A stretch of DNA of 64,000 bases, taken from positions 1,736,001-1,800,000 of the forward strand of contig NZ_AP025480.1 in NCBI RefSeq assembly GCF_024347435.1. The letters run 5' to 3'. This stretch comes from Vibrio cyclitrophicus (GTDB lineage: Bacteria; Pseudomonadota; Gammaproteobacteria; Enterobacterales; Vibrionaceae). The notes under the pieces are model-generated. The model was given only the letters and a program-made list of their open reading frames with translations. It was not told the DNA's origin and did not search any database. This document shows, one piece after another, positions 34,632-42,902 of the stretch (positions within the stretch are counted from its first letter, which is position 1; every line of letters starts with the position of its first letter). Made by a program: the position numbers and the translations under genes.

Positions 34632-35096
34632 TTATTGATAAACCACTTTGAAGCGCTCTAATACGAGTAACATGTCTTCAGCTGGCGATATTTTGAGCTC
34701 TTCACATTCACGCGAGAAGAAGTTCCAGTGCGCTTCTTTCCACCATTCGAGTGTTTTATCACCCTCACCTTCCGCGGCAGCAAATTCAGCAGTGACTTCG
34801 TTGTATTTGCACTGTGAGACTGAAGTAATCTCTACAATACAAACTGGCTTGCCATCCCAATCAGTGACGACTTGCAAATGCCCTACGACAGGCATCGCTT
34901 CCCCTTCATGGCTGTACCAATATTCAAGGCTGCAAGACGCCTGTTTTTCGCCTTTGAGAATCAACTGAGCGCAGAGATTGGCGTTGTATTCATCAGCGCA
35001 GTAATAGTCGGAACTAAAAGACGTATATTGAGAAGCCACTTCGGTTGGCAACGTATTGAGGTAACTATCGAGATAATCTTTGCTTCTTTCTTCCAT
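34632..35096 (-). CDS. ASCH domain protein
   Basis: 154 residues starting MEERSKDYLDSYLNTLPTEV. LILKGEKQASCSLEYWYSHEGE and TEFAAAEGEGDKTLEWWKEAHW are the characteristic ASCH blocks (PUA-like fold). ASCH proteins bind RNA or act as amidohydrolases on N4-acetylcytidine. The 51-residue longer frame to 35249 runs through a 20-bp tandem duplication and is rejected. Confidence 0.83.
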   Translation of the reverse strand: MEERSKDYLDSYLNTLPTEVASQYTSFSSDYYCADEYNANLCAQLILKGEKQASCSLEYWYSHEGEAMPVVGHLQVVTDWDGKPVCIVEITSVSQCKYNEVTAEFAAAEGEGDKTLEWWKEAHWNFFSRECEELKISPAEDMLLVLERFKVVYQ

Positions 35097-35128
35097 GATT
35101 TTTCCAGTTTGAATATAAGGTTCAGTCA

Positions 35129-35168
35129 GTGAGAAATAACAGACTGTAGTGAGAAATAACAGACTGTA
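35129..35168. repeat. perfect 20-bp tandem duplication
   Basis: GTGAGAAATAACAGACTGTA occurs at 35129-35148 and again at 35149-35168. It lies just upstream of the ASCH gene start, in its likely promoter or leader. Confidence 0.9.
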
Positions 35169-35329
35169 ATGTTGGTAAGCTATCAAGGGGAGAGATTGGT
35201 GTAAACCTAGGAATTTCAAAATGGTAATTACAGTGAGAACGAGGCTCACAAGGAAGAACTAAAAGCATTTTTAAGTTTTACTTTTAGCTCTTCGTATCTC
35301 GTTATTAGTGCTTCGTAACTGGAAGGGAA

Positions 35330-36385
35330 TTAACGGTTAAGGAACTCTACCGCTTTGTCTGGGAAGTCGGTAAACACGCCATCGACTTTAACTTGGTTGT
35401 AAAAGACATCCAACATACCATCAAAGTTATCAGCATAGGCTGGGATTCTTCCTGGATCGGCACGGAACGTATACGGGTGAACGTCTAAGCCCGCGTCTTT
35501 TGCTGACTTCATCAATGGTTTAATAATGATGTTATCTTCGGTCGATGCATCGTCTACCAACATAGGTTTCCAAGGACCAATGCCGTCAGCATAGCTAGCG
35601 ACTTTTGCCATGCCGCCTTTCTCAAACATCCAGTCGTAGCTGTACGGCGTCGCTTTCTCACCTTTATAAGTCATGGTTTCGTTCCAATCGGTATAAGCCA
35701 TCAACTGAACGAGCTTGAGATCCATTTCCATGGCCGGCATAAGTTCATCATTGATACGCTGAAGTTCATTGGCATCAAAACACTGTAAATACACTTTGTC
35801 GCCTTTCGATAGGTAACCATATTGATGTAAAGTCGCAAGCACTGCTTTAGAAATATCTTTGCCTTCGTGACGATGGAACCAAGGTGCTTTAATCTCAGGA
35901 TAGATACCTACGTCATAACCTAAGGTCTTGTTTAGGCCTTGGATCAGCTCGATTTCTTCTGCAAAAGTAGCGACCCGGAAATCAGACTGCCACATAGGGA
36001 AACGTGTTGGGTACCCTGCCACTCTGTTGCCTTGTTCATCGAGGTTAAAGCCTTCAGTCACTTTTAATGATTTGATCTCGGCAAGCGTAAAATCAATGGC
36101 ATAGTAGCGGCCATCAGCGCGTGCTCGTGTTGGAAAGCGGTCAGCAACATCGGTGACTCTATCTAAATAGTGATCATGTAACACCACCAATTGATCGTCT
36201 TTGGTCATCACCACGTCTTGTTCGATATAGTCAGGTTTCATTGCATAGGCAAGTGCTTTGGCAGGCAACGTATGTTCAGGTAAATAACCTGATGCACCGC
36301 GATGCGCAATCACTAAAGGTTCAGCAAATGCGTTTGCTGATAAGCTCAATGCCAAAAGAGTCATACACATTGACGTTGTTTTCAT
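35330..36385 (-). CDS. glpQ: periplasmic glycerophosphodiester phosphodiesterase GlpQ
   Basis: 351 residues: signal peptide 1-21 (MKTTSMCMTLLALSLSANAFA), then the GDPD TIM barrel with IAHRGASGYLPEHT, YIEQDVVMTKDDQLVVLHDH (metal and catalytic residues His, Glu, Asp, His). It cleaves glycerophosphodiesters to glycerol-3-phosphate for uptake by GlpT, encoded just upstream. Start 36385 is chosen for the AAAGGA site 9 nt upstream. A hairpin between glpT and glpQ may lower its expression. Confidence 0.9.
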   Translation of the reverse strand: MKTTSMCMTLLALSLSANAFAEPLVIAHRGASGYLPEHTLPAKALAYAMKPDYIEQDVVMTKDDQLVVLHDHYLDRVTDVADRFPTRARADGRYYAIDFTLAEIKSLKVTEGFNLDEQGNRVAGYPTRFPMWQSDFRVATFAEEIELIQGLNKTLGYDVGIYPEIKAPWFHRHEGKDISKAVLATLHQYGYLSKGDKVYLQCFDANELQRINDELMPAMEMDLKLVQLMAYTDWNETMTYKGEKATPYSYDWMFEKGGMAKVASYADGIGPWKPMLVDDASTEDNIIIKPLMKSAKDAGLDVHPYTFRADPGRIPAYADNFDGMLDVFYNQVKVDGVFTDFPDKAVEFLNR

Positions 36386-36406
36386 TATTTCCATTCCTTT
36401 GATAGA

Positions 36407-36433
36407 AAAGAGGCAGGAATATCCTGCCTCTTT
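36407..36433 (-). terminator. hairpin between glpT and glpQ
   Basis: AAAGAGGCAGGA and TCCTGCCTCTTT pair almost perfectly around ATA with A/T-rich flanks, a good terminator on the minus strand. As glpQ starts 22 nt further on, it is probably an attenuator that sets the ratio of transporter to enzyme. Confidence 0.8.
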
Positions 36434-36469
36434 GATTTATTGACGTTGTTTTATTAGGTTAAAGAGCCG

Positions 36470-37840
36470 TTAAGCTAACGCTTCTTTCTCTTTTTCAAGA
36501 TTTTTTTGTTTATGATGTGCTCGCTCACCCATGAAGGCATAAAGCAAACAAATTAATGATGCAATACAAGCGCCCACCAAAATAATGAAACCACCATCCC
36601 AACCGTAGTGGTCAACCATAAACCCAAGCACTGCGTTTGCAGCAACCGCACCACCTAAGTAACCAAACAGACCTGTTAAGCCTGCCGCTGTACCTGCAGC
36701 TTTTTTAGGAGCAAGCTCTAGTGCGTATAAGCCGATGAGCATTACCGGACCATAGATAAGGAAACCAATTGCAATCAGCGCCAACATGTCAATTGTTGGG
36801 TTACCTGCTGGGTTTAGCCAATAAACTAATACAGCGATAGTAACCAAAACCATGAACAAGATACCTGCAGGTGCGCGTCGGCCTTTAAACAATTTATCTG
36901 AAATCCAACCACACAGTAGCGTGCCAGGTATACCCGCCCACTCATACAAGAAGTAAGCCCAAGAAGATTTATCTACTGAGAAGTCTTTTGCTTCTTTCAA
37001 GTAGACCGGAGCCCAATCAAGTACACCATAACGAATAAGGTAAACAAACGCATTAGCAATCGCGATTGACCACAACAACTTGTTAGAGAAAACGTACTTA
37101 AAGAAAATCTCTTTCGCCGTCATTTCTTTCTCATGGGATTTATCGTAGTCGTCTGGGTAATCGTCTTTGTGTTCTTCAATTGGTGGTAAGCCACAAGACT
37201 GAGGTGTATCTCTTACAGTGAACCAAACAAAAATAGCAACGAGAGTGGCAAAAAATGCAGGAACATAAAAAGCGGTTCGCCAGTCGTCATTAAAAGCCCA
37301 AAGCCCCAATAGGAACATTGGGCCGATCAAGCCGCCACCGACATTGTGTGCCACGTTCCATACGGAGACTATCTCGCCGCGTTCTTTTCGTGACCACCAG
37401 TGAACCATGGTTCGCCCACAGGCCGGCCAACCCATACCTTGAAACCAACCATTTAGAAACAACAGGATAAACATCGCAGTAATACTACCTGTCGCCCATG
37501 GCATAAAACCAAAGCAGAACATCACCAATGCCGACATCAACAAGCCGCCACTGAGGAAATAACGAGGGTTAGAGCGGTCCGACACGCTCCCCATTAAAAA
37601 CTTAGATAAACCGTAAGCGATGGATACTGCGGCTAAAGCAACCCCTAGTTCGCCTCGGCTATACCCTTGTTCAATAAGGTATGGCATCGCCAAACTGAAG
37701 TTTTTGCGTACTAAGTAGTACCCTGCATAACCAACAAAGATGCCGAGAAAAAGCTGCCATCGTAAACGTGTGTAGGTGCTATCAATCTTATCTGACGATA
37801 AACGATCGATATGCGCCATAGGTTTGAATATTCCAAACAT
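36470..37840 (-). CDS. glpT: glycerol-3-phosphate transporter GlpT
   Basis: 456 residues starting [20 protein letters not shown], twelve membrane segments of the organophosphate:phosphate antiporter family. The [20 protein letters not shown] start of helix 1 and the [21 protein letters not shown] signature (with the substrate Arg/His) are diagnostic. It exchanges glycerol-3-phosphate for phosphate. Start at 37840 is set by GAGG 5 nt upstream; an extra 43 residues up to 37969 are rejected. Upstream lie GlpR-like operators. Confidence 0.92.
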   Translation of the reverse strand: MFGIFKPMAHIDRLSSDKIDSTYTRLRWQLFLGIFVGYAGYYLVRKNFSLAMPYLIEQGYSRGELGVALAAVSIAYGLSKFLMGSVSDRSNPRYFLSGGLLMSALVMFCFGFMPWATGSITAMFILLFLNGWFQGMGWPACGRTMVHWWSRKERGEIVSVWNVAHNVGGGLIGPMFLLGLWAFNDDWRTAFYVPAFFATLVAIFVWFTVRDTPQSCGLPPIEEHKDDYPDDYDKSHEKEMTAKEIFFKYVFSNKLLWSIAIANAFVYLIRYGVLDWAPVYLKEAKDFSVDKSSWAYFLYEWAGIPGTLLCGWISDKLFKGRRAPAGILFMVLVTIAVLVYWLNPAGNPTIDMLALIAIGFLIYGPVMLIGLYALELAPKKAAGTAAGLTGLFGYLGGAVAANAVLGFMVDHYGWDGGFIILVGACIASLICLLYAFMGERAHHKQKNLEKEKEALA

Positions 37841-37875
37841 AGGAACCTCATAATTATTGGGCGATAGAAATTTAA

Positions 37876-38098
37876 AATGCTCGAACGAAAAAATTAAACG
37901 CTCATTCGAAATCAAGGGAATTGTATGTGCTTCAGGATTATTTTCTGTGATATAGCTATCTATTAACAATAAATAACTTTAAATACAGCATATTAGTTTC
38001 ATTTAATTAGACTGCGCTTCATATTTTCGTTTTTGTATATCTAACTTCAGGAAACATTAAGTGGGTACATTTTGTTCGAATGAGCAAATATCGAACAG
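37876..38098. promoter_or_regulatory. candidate GlpR operators upstream of glpT
   Basis: Sequences AATGCTCGAACGAAA (37876-37890), GCTCATTCGAA (37900-37910), its inverse TTCGAATGAGC (38075-38085) and ATCGAAC (about 38090-38096) contain the TTCGA/TCGAAC core of the known GlpR consensus. They form two clusters about 170 bp apart around the AT-rich promoter region, a layout that would allow repression by looping. Match by eye only. Confidence 0.5.
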
Positions 38099-38133
38099 GT
38101 TATTCATTAAAAACAAATCAAGGTGTAGAAACT

Positions 38134-38157
38134 CCACCAACCCACCAACCCACCAAC
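38134..38157. repeat. octanucleotide tandem repeat (CCACCAAC)3
   Basis: Three perfect 8-bp units from 38134 to 38157 in the glpT-lipoprotein intergenic region. A 62-codon frame over them (38061-38249) has no ribosome site and looks non-coding. Confidence 0.8.
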
Positions 38158-38384
38158 CTACAATCGCACTTATATTCTATGACTTTCTTTTGAATCTTAA
38201 ATACATAACCAATCGTGATGTCAAACCTATGCTTCCGTTTATTTATTGAACGCTGGTGATTGCGTATCGTACAACCTCAAGTGATGCAGCAATGCCCAAA
38301 ACAACTTTATTTGTTCGCCCAATATTTTGGGTATGGTGTGCAGTCATCAGCTTCTTACTAATTAATTAAACGATAGGAAATATC

Positions 38385-39101
38385 ATGAACAAATCACTTA
38401 TCGCTCTTGTACTTGCTACTGTTTTAGCTGGCTGTTCATCAGGTGGTACATCTGAACCGACACAACCTGAATTTGATGGTGACTACGGTTTTGAAAATAT
38501 CGATCCCGGTTTCGGGCAAGATGATATCGATAACGATGGCGGTTATGAGAACGTAGACCCTGAATATGGTGTTGATGCACCCGGTCTAAAAGACAAGATT
38601 GCACAAGCTGATTTGGGTTTCGTACATATCCCTGAGTTGGGTGATCTTCCATTTTTTAATAAGGATACTGATGAAGCGCACATCGGGGCAGTAAAAGAGC
38701 GCTCTAGTGAAGAAGAAACCCTCTATAGCATCTATGTGGATGACAAGCGTGTTGGTGAAATCATCATTCGTGATAACTATGTCACGATTAGCTCTGGAGA
38801 CAAGATGATCTCAGGCAGAAAAGATTCCATCACTTATGCCGACAATGATTACACCTTCTGGACTGTGCGAGATACAAGTGGAAATGTAGTTGGTGACTTT
38901 AAACGTCTCGATGACGGTGTTTGGGTATTCCGTGAGGAGATGAGCAGAGAAACATTTGTGGTGAAGTATCACAACGGCCAATGGAACTTCATCCCAGTAG
39001 CAGAGATAAAGAGCAAGGTAAAAGATAACTTACCTTCGCAAGCAGCCGTTACCAAAGTTCGAGCAAAGATACAGGCAAACAAGCTTCGTACGCTGAAGTA
39101 A
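38385..39101 (+). CDS. lipoprotein with acidic repeats, unknown function
   Basis: 238 residues. Lipoprotein signal with lipobox LAGC (MNKSLIALVLATVLAGCSSG), Asp at +2 absent (SSGG), so outer-membrane sorting is likely. Residues 27-70 hold two loose acidic repeats (GDYGFENIDPGFGQDDIDND and GGYENVDPEYGVDA). The rest is a beta-rich domain (LYSIYVDDKRVGEIIIRDNY, TFWTVRDTSGNVVGDFKRLD). AGGAAA precedes the ATG. No family recognised. Confidence 0.72.
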   Translation: MNKSLIALVLATVLAGCSSGGTSEPTQPEFDGDYGFENIDPGFGQDDIDNDGGYENVDPEYGVDAPGLKDKIAQADLGFVHIPELGDLPFFNKDTDEAHIGAVKERSSEEETLYSIYVDDKRVGEIIIRDNYVTISSGDKMISGRKDSITYADNDYTFWTVRDTSGNVVGDFKRLDDGVWVFREEMSRETFVVKYHNGQWNFIPVAEIKSKVKDNLPSQAAVTKVRAKIQANKLRTLK

Positions 39102-39300
39102 TCATTCTTAATAAAACAGAACTGCCGGGCATTCAAACAGTACGTTTGGTGCCCTTCTTTTCCTACCAATATTTCTACGTAGCTCTTTCAGTAAAATGCT
39201 TCAATCTTTCAAGGATGATTCGAATTACGTGACCAATTTAATGGTTGTCTAGGTTTATACCGAGATCGCCAATATTCTGTAAACATAAGCGAGTGATCAA

Positions 39301-39801
39301 ATGACCATCAAAAACCTTCCTCTATTGGCTCTAACCGCTTTATTGTTGTTATCTATTACCAATGTTCACGCTTATGAGCAAAATCAAGATGAAACCGCGA
39401 TTACATTTGGTCTATCTGCTGAACGTGGTTGGCGTGATTGGTCTGCTTCTTACATCAAATACCGTGGTGTTGGTTCTCTGGGGTATGGCTTTGAATTTAC
39501 ACGCTCTGCATACAATGATGACACCTCTTCTTATGAATACAAACAACGCGACAATGAATACCAGTTTCACGTCCCTATTGGTATAACCGAAAACCTTTAC
39601 ATAACACCGGGCTACGGCATTAAACGCACCCATACTGATGTCACATTTGATAGGAACAAGTTCTCAGACAGTTCAACCAAACAAGTTGGCGGCTTAGATG
39701 CAACCTACATTATGGACAGTGGTTTTGTGGTAACGGCCGGTTTCGACAAAGCAGAAGGTGAAGACTTGGAGTTTTCAATTGGTGCAGGTATCGCATGGTA
39801 A
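39301..39801 (+). CDS. small outer-membrane beta-barrel-like protein
   Basis: 166 residues. Signal peptide 1-24 (MTIKNLPLLALTALLLLSITNVHA). The mature part alternates hydrophobic and polar residues in eight or so strands (GLSAERGWRDWSASYIKYRG, GYGFEFTR, NEYQFHVPIGI, LYITPGYGI) and ends with an aromatic residue (GAGIAW), typical of small barrels. Function unknown. A bidirectional terminator follows. Confidence 0.72.
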   Translation: MTIKNLPLLALTALLLLSITNVHAYEQNQDETAITFGLSAERGWRDWSASYIKYRGVGSLGYGFEFTRSAYNDDTSSYEYKQRDNEYQFHVPIGITENLYITPGYGIKRTHTDVTFDRNKFSDSSTKQVGGLDATYIMDSGFVVTAGFDKAEGEDLEFSIGAGIAW

Positions 39802-39837
39802 GCGAAGTTTTTGGAATAATGGTCAACACAGAAAAAC

Positions 39838-39867
39838 AAAAAAGGCCTAGATTTTTCTAGGCCTTTT
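39838..39867. terminator. bidirectional rho-independent terminator
   Basis: AAAAAAGGCCTAG and CTAGGCCTTTT pair around ATTTTT, with A- and T-tracts on both sides. It separates the barrel-like protein gene (plus) from the DUF3297 gene (minus). Confidence 0.88.
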
Positions 39868-39934
39868 CTAGTAATAACGCTTGGTAACTCAGTATTGGCA
39901 AGTGACACCAAGGATTAGCGAGTTACTCCAACAA

Positions 39935-40189
39935 TTATTCTTCGATGTAAAAAGCTTCTACAGTGCCTTTTAGAGTAATAAGCATTGGTTGACCAAAGCG
40001 ATCTAGCGCTTTAGGTGAAGGGATCTTAACCCAACCTTCGCTGATGCAGTATTCTTCAACATCAGTACGCTCTTTACCATTTAGACGAATGCCGATTGGG
40101 TATTCGAAACACTCAGCAACGTGGTGTGGGCTGCGTGGGTTACCTGCAAGATGATCTGGTAAAGCTGGTCTTGAATTAGTATCGCTCAT
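39935..40189 (-). CDS. DUF3297 family protein
   Basis: 84 residues starting MSDTNSRPALPDHLAGNPRS. HHVAECFEYPIGIRLNGKERTDVEEYCISEGWVKI is the DUF3297 core, found widely in proteobacteria. Function unknown. AGG lies upstream of 40189; the other ATG at 40195 is possible. Single gene. Confidence 0.8.
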   Translation of the reverse strand: MSDTNSRPALPDHLAGNPRSPHHVAECFEYPIGIRLNGKERTDVEEYCISEGWVKIPSPKALDRFGQPMLITLKGTVEAFYIEE

Positions 40190-40452
40190 GTTCATTACCT
40201 GTATGTACGTAAATAAAAAAAGTGCGTCATTCTAGTCAATATAGGCTTTGTGCTCAACAACTGCTGCAATAAATCGTAGTGATCGTTTTAATCAACAGCT
40301 AGTTGTTTGATTTAAAGGCGATATCAACACAAATTTCATCGATACATTAACAAATTTGCGGCAAGCCATAATTCTCTAACCTAGGCAGCTAGGCCGATAA
40401 ATGGGATAGCACACAACTGGCGACTCTATGGATTGAATTAATATTTAAGAAC

Positions 40453-40479
40453 AAAAACGCCAATATAATATTGGCGTTT
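40453..40479 (-). terminator. rho-independent terminator of the siderophore locus
   Basis: AAAACGCCAATA and TATTGGCGTTT pair around TA, with A/T tracts on both sides. It lies about 80 nt downstream of the ornithine monooxygenase stop and ends the receptor-acetyltransferase-monooxygenase unit. Confidence 0.85.
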
Positions 40480-40562
40480 GCGTTTTGGCTATATGTGCTT
40501 CGAAACACGTGATAAACAAATATGCTGCGAACAAATACCACAACATTGTTCACATACAGAAT

Positions 40563-41846
40563 CTAAGCTTTTTCTAGCTCGTTCTGTGAGTTTTCGAGAA
40601 GCGCATCTACGATCTCTTGAGAACGAACAGCCAACACAGAAAGAAGCGTATCACTCAGGCCATGAGAAGATTCACAACACCCCTGCAGGAAGATCTTAAC
40701 TTCACAACTTGGCTTCATGTCTAATTGGTATGAACGCGCTACCGATTTACTATCAATCAAGGGTTCAATCGAGCTGAGCATTTGGTTGAACTCATCGTAA
40801 CGATAGCCCGTAGCAAGAATGATCGCATCGTATTCCTTCCATAACTGTGTTTTGTTTATCGTGTCATTCAGACGCAACGCTACTTTGTCATCTTTCATAG
40901 CAACTTCTTGGATGTCATGACAACGTAGATGTTGATGGTTACCCTCACCAGTTACTTTTTGCAAATAAAGCAGCTCGTAAATGGCGTTAAGTTCTTCTGT
41001 ATCCACAACTGAATAGTTAGTCGCGCTAAATCGAGAAAGGATGTGGTCACGCTGCTCTTGCGTGCTTTCATACATGTGATCGGTAAACTCAGGATCAAAC
41101 ACCTCGTTTACAAACGGACTGTCATCAGCCGGGTGCAATGCAAAGCGGCGGTTAACCATGTGAACTTCACCATCAGCATAACGATTGGTGAGATCAACGA
41201 ATATTTCAGCAGCACTTTGCCCAGCACCCACGATCGCGATTTTTGGCTCTGAGTTTGGCTTAAAGGTTTCACGCCACGCTTTGTACTTCGAGGAGTGGAT
41301 GATTTGTTCGTTATCATGGCCTTCAAACAGTTTTGGAAGTTTCGGCATCCCGCCCATACCGACAATAAGGTTCTTAGCGATTCGAACCGTCTGGTTGCCG
41401 TGTATATCGGTAGAGGTAACTTTTACTTTTGAGCTTTGACCATTTTCATCAATCGCTTCAATATCAATGACTCGCTGGCCGTAATTTACACGTTCTGAAA
41501 ATTGATTAGCAACCCAAGTCAGATAGTCGTTAAACTCAACACGAGAAGGGTTCATACTACCTAAGTTAATAAACGCATTAAGCCTATCTTTGGTGTGCAA
41601 ATAATTAACGAATGAATAAGGACTGGTTGGATTTCGTAGTGTCACCAGATCTTTCAAACAAGATATTTGCATTCTTGTTCCATCTAACAACATACCACCG
41701 TGCCATTCAAAATGAGGCTTTTGCTCCAAGAAGCAATAACTTAAGCCTTTATCTTTAGCTTGCTCTTCCAAAGCAATAGCTATCGATAAATTAGCAGGAC
41801 CAAAGCCCACTCCGAGAACATCATATTCCTTAATTTGTTTCGTCAT
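40563..41846 (-). CDS. L-ornithine N5-monooxygenase (PvdA type)
   Basis: 427 residues starting MTKQIKEYDVLGVGFGPANL. FAD motif GVGFGPANLSIA at 10-22, the substrate-loop DLVTLRNPTSPYSF near 70, NADPH motif IVGAGQSAAEIF near 205 and ATGYRYDE near 350 match class B flavin N-hydroxylases. It makes N5-hydroxy-ornithine, the hydroxamate precursor of the NRPS substrates. Ornithine rather than lysine is inferred from similarity to PvdA and from the NRPS prediction. Start at 41846 set by GAGG 6 nt upstream. Last gene of the locus. Confidence 0.87.
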   Translation of the reverse strand: MTKQIKEYDVLGVGFGPANLSIAIALEEQAKDKGLSYCFLEQKPHFEWHGGMLLDGTRMQISCLKDLVTLRNPTSPYSFVNYLHTKDRLNAFINLGSMNPSRVEFNDYLTWVANQFSERVNYGQRVIDIEAIDENGQSSKVKVTSTDIHGNQTVRIAKNLIVGMGGMPKLPKLFEGHDNEQIIHSSKYKAWRETFKPNSEPKIAIVGAGQSAAEIFVDLTNRYADGEVHMVNRRFALHPADDSPFVNEVFDPEFTDHMYESTQEQRDHILSRFSATNYSVVDTEELNAIYELLYLQKVTGEGNHQHLRCHDIQEVAMKDDKVALRLNDTINKTQLWKEYDAIILATGYRYDEFNQMLSSIEPLIDSKSVARSYQLDMKPSCEVKIFLQGCCESSHGLSDTLLSVLAVRSQEIVDALLENSQNELEKA

Positions 41847-41924
41847 GTATAACCTCATGAAAATTTTGCAGGCGCAAACAAGCGCCCTATTCCGACTCCT
41901 TGTTTCAGTACAAACTGCTCTCGA

Positions 41925-42902
41925 TTAGAACTCGTTACTGAAAAAGCTGTCTTTTAACTGACACATTAAAGCCGCACGCTTATGCGGAAATTCAAATTCT
42001 TTAACTTTGGCAAAGCCGTATTTTTGTAGATACCCAATCATTTTGTTGTTATCGGCTCTTGGCTCGCTAACAATCTTTTCTGTGCGAGGATCCGATAGAT
42101 AGATGAAGTGACAAACAGAAGGCAACCAAGCAGCAACTTTATGTGCTCCGCGGTGAGACTCTTCGCCTACCAACATATGTATCCCACGATCGTAGTCGCC
42201 AGCTGCATAGTAAGGCGCGATACGATCTTCTTTTGTCCAATACACTTCGATATAAGCAAAAGGCTGGTTGTCTAAACATACAATTAGCAGTTGATTTTTA
42301 TGGTTTTTGCAGGATTCTTCTAAATAAAACTTGTGCTCTTCTAACGAACCAGTCTGTTCCCAGAAATTGGCAACACGCTTTGTGTTCTGCCATTTATTGA
42401 ACAACGTTAGATGTTTATCAACGTCTAACCCTTCTAATGTAAGTACAGCGTTTAGCTCTGGAATGTAGCGACGATATAGCTCCCCATACAAAGGCTTTGG
42501 CCTTGCCGGATGATACCCTGCAGCGTCAAGAACTTGCTTATGTGGGTAAAGGGCGTGATTTCGATTCTTAAGCCATAACTCCGGAGTTTGCATAACGGCT
42601 TCACGCCATAGCACTTTTAAGCCTTCGGCAGTTTCAAAGGACAAAGAATCCAACACTTCGCTTTTAAATTGTCCGAGTTCAATAGTTCGAATATCTGAGT
42701 TAGCGGAAAACAAAAGCGCAAACGCTGAGAGAGCTTCTTGTTCGGTAGCCGTCATCTCTGTAAGTCGCCAAAAATGATCCGTTTCTCGTACTACTTCGAG
42801 AGAACCGCTACTCACTTCAACACTATATCTATCTAGCCCTTCAGTTAAAGAAACACTCTGCCCATCGGGCAGAGTGTTCGCAGGCTGGTGGCTACCAGTC
42901 AT
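41925..42902 (-). CDS. IucB-like GNAT acyltransferase (hydroxyornithine N-acetyltransferase)
   Basis: 325 residues. The C-terminal half (about 150-320) is the siderophore-type GNAT domain: YIEVYWTKEDRIAPYYAAGD, DRGIHMLVGEESHRG and YLSDPRTEKIVSEPRADNNK match IucB/RhbD/PvdF-class enzymes. It would acetylate N5-hydroxy-ornithine with acetyl-CoA to complete the hydroxamate. The N-terminal part is a divergent extension, also seen in longer family members. Its ATG lies inside the end of the receptor gene (11-nt overlap). Confidence 0.83.
   Translation of the reverse strand: MTGSHQPANTLPDGQSVSLTEGLDRYSVEVSSGSLEVVRETDHFWRLTEMTATEQEALSAFALLFSANSDIRTIELGQFKSEVLDSLSFETAEGLKVLWREAVMQTPELWLKNRNHALYPHKQVLDAAGYHPARPKPLYGELYRRYIPELNAVLTLEGLDVDKHLTLFNKWQNTKRVANFWEQTGSLEEHKFYLEESCKNHKNQLLIVCLDNQPFAYIEVYWTKEDRIAPYYAAGDYDRGIHMLVGEESHRGAHKVAAWLPSVCHFIYLSDPRTEKIVSEPRADNNKMIGYLQKYGFAKVKEFEFPHKRAALMCQLKDSFFSNEF

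Noticed and set aside
35097..35249. 51-residue N-terminal extension of the ASCH protein
   Set aside because: It spans a 20-bp tandem duplication and is unlike family starts; the ATG at 35096 fits the family.
38061..38249. 62-codon plus-strand ORF in the glpT upstream region
   Set aside because: It runs through operator-like sites and an octamer repeat, has no ribosome site and no protein-like composition.
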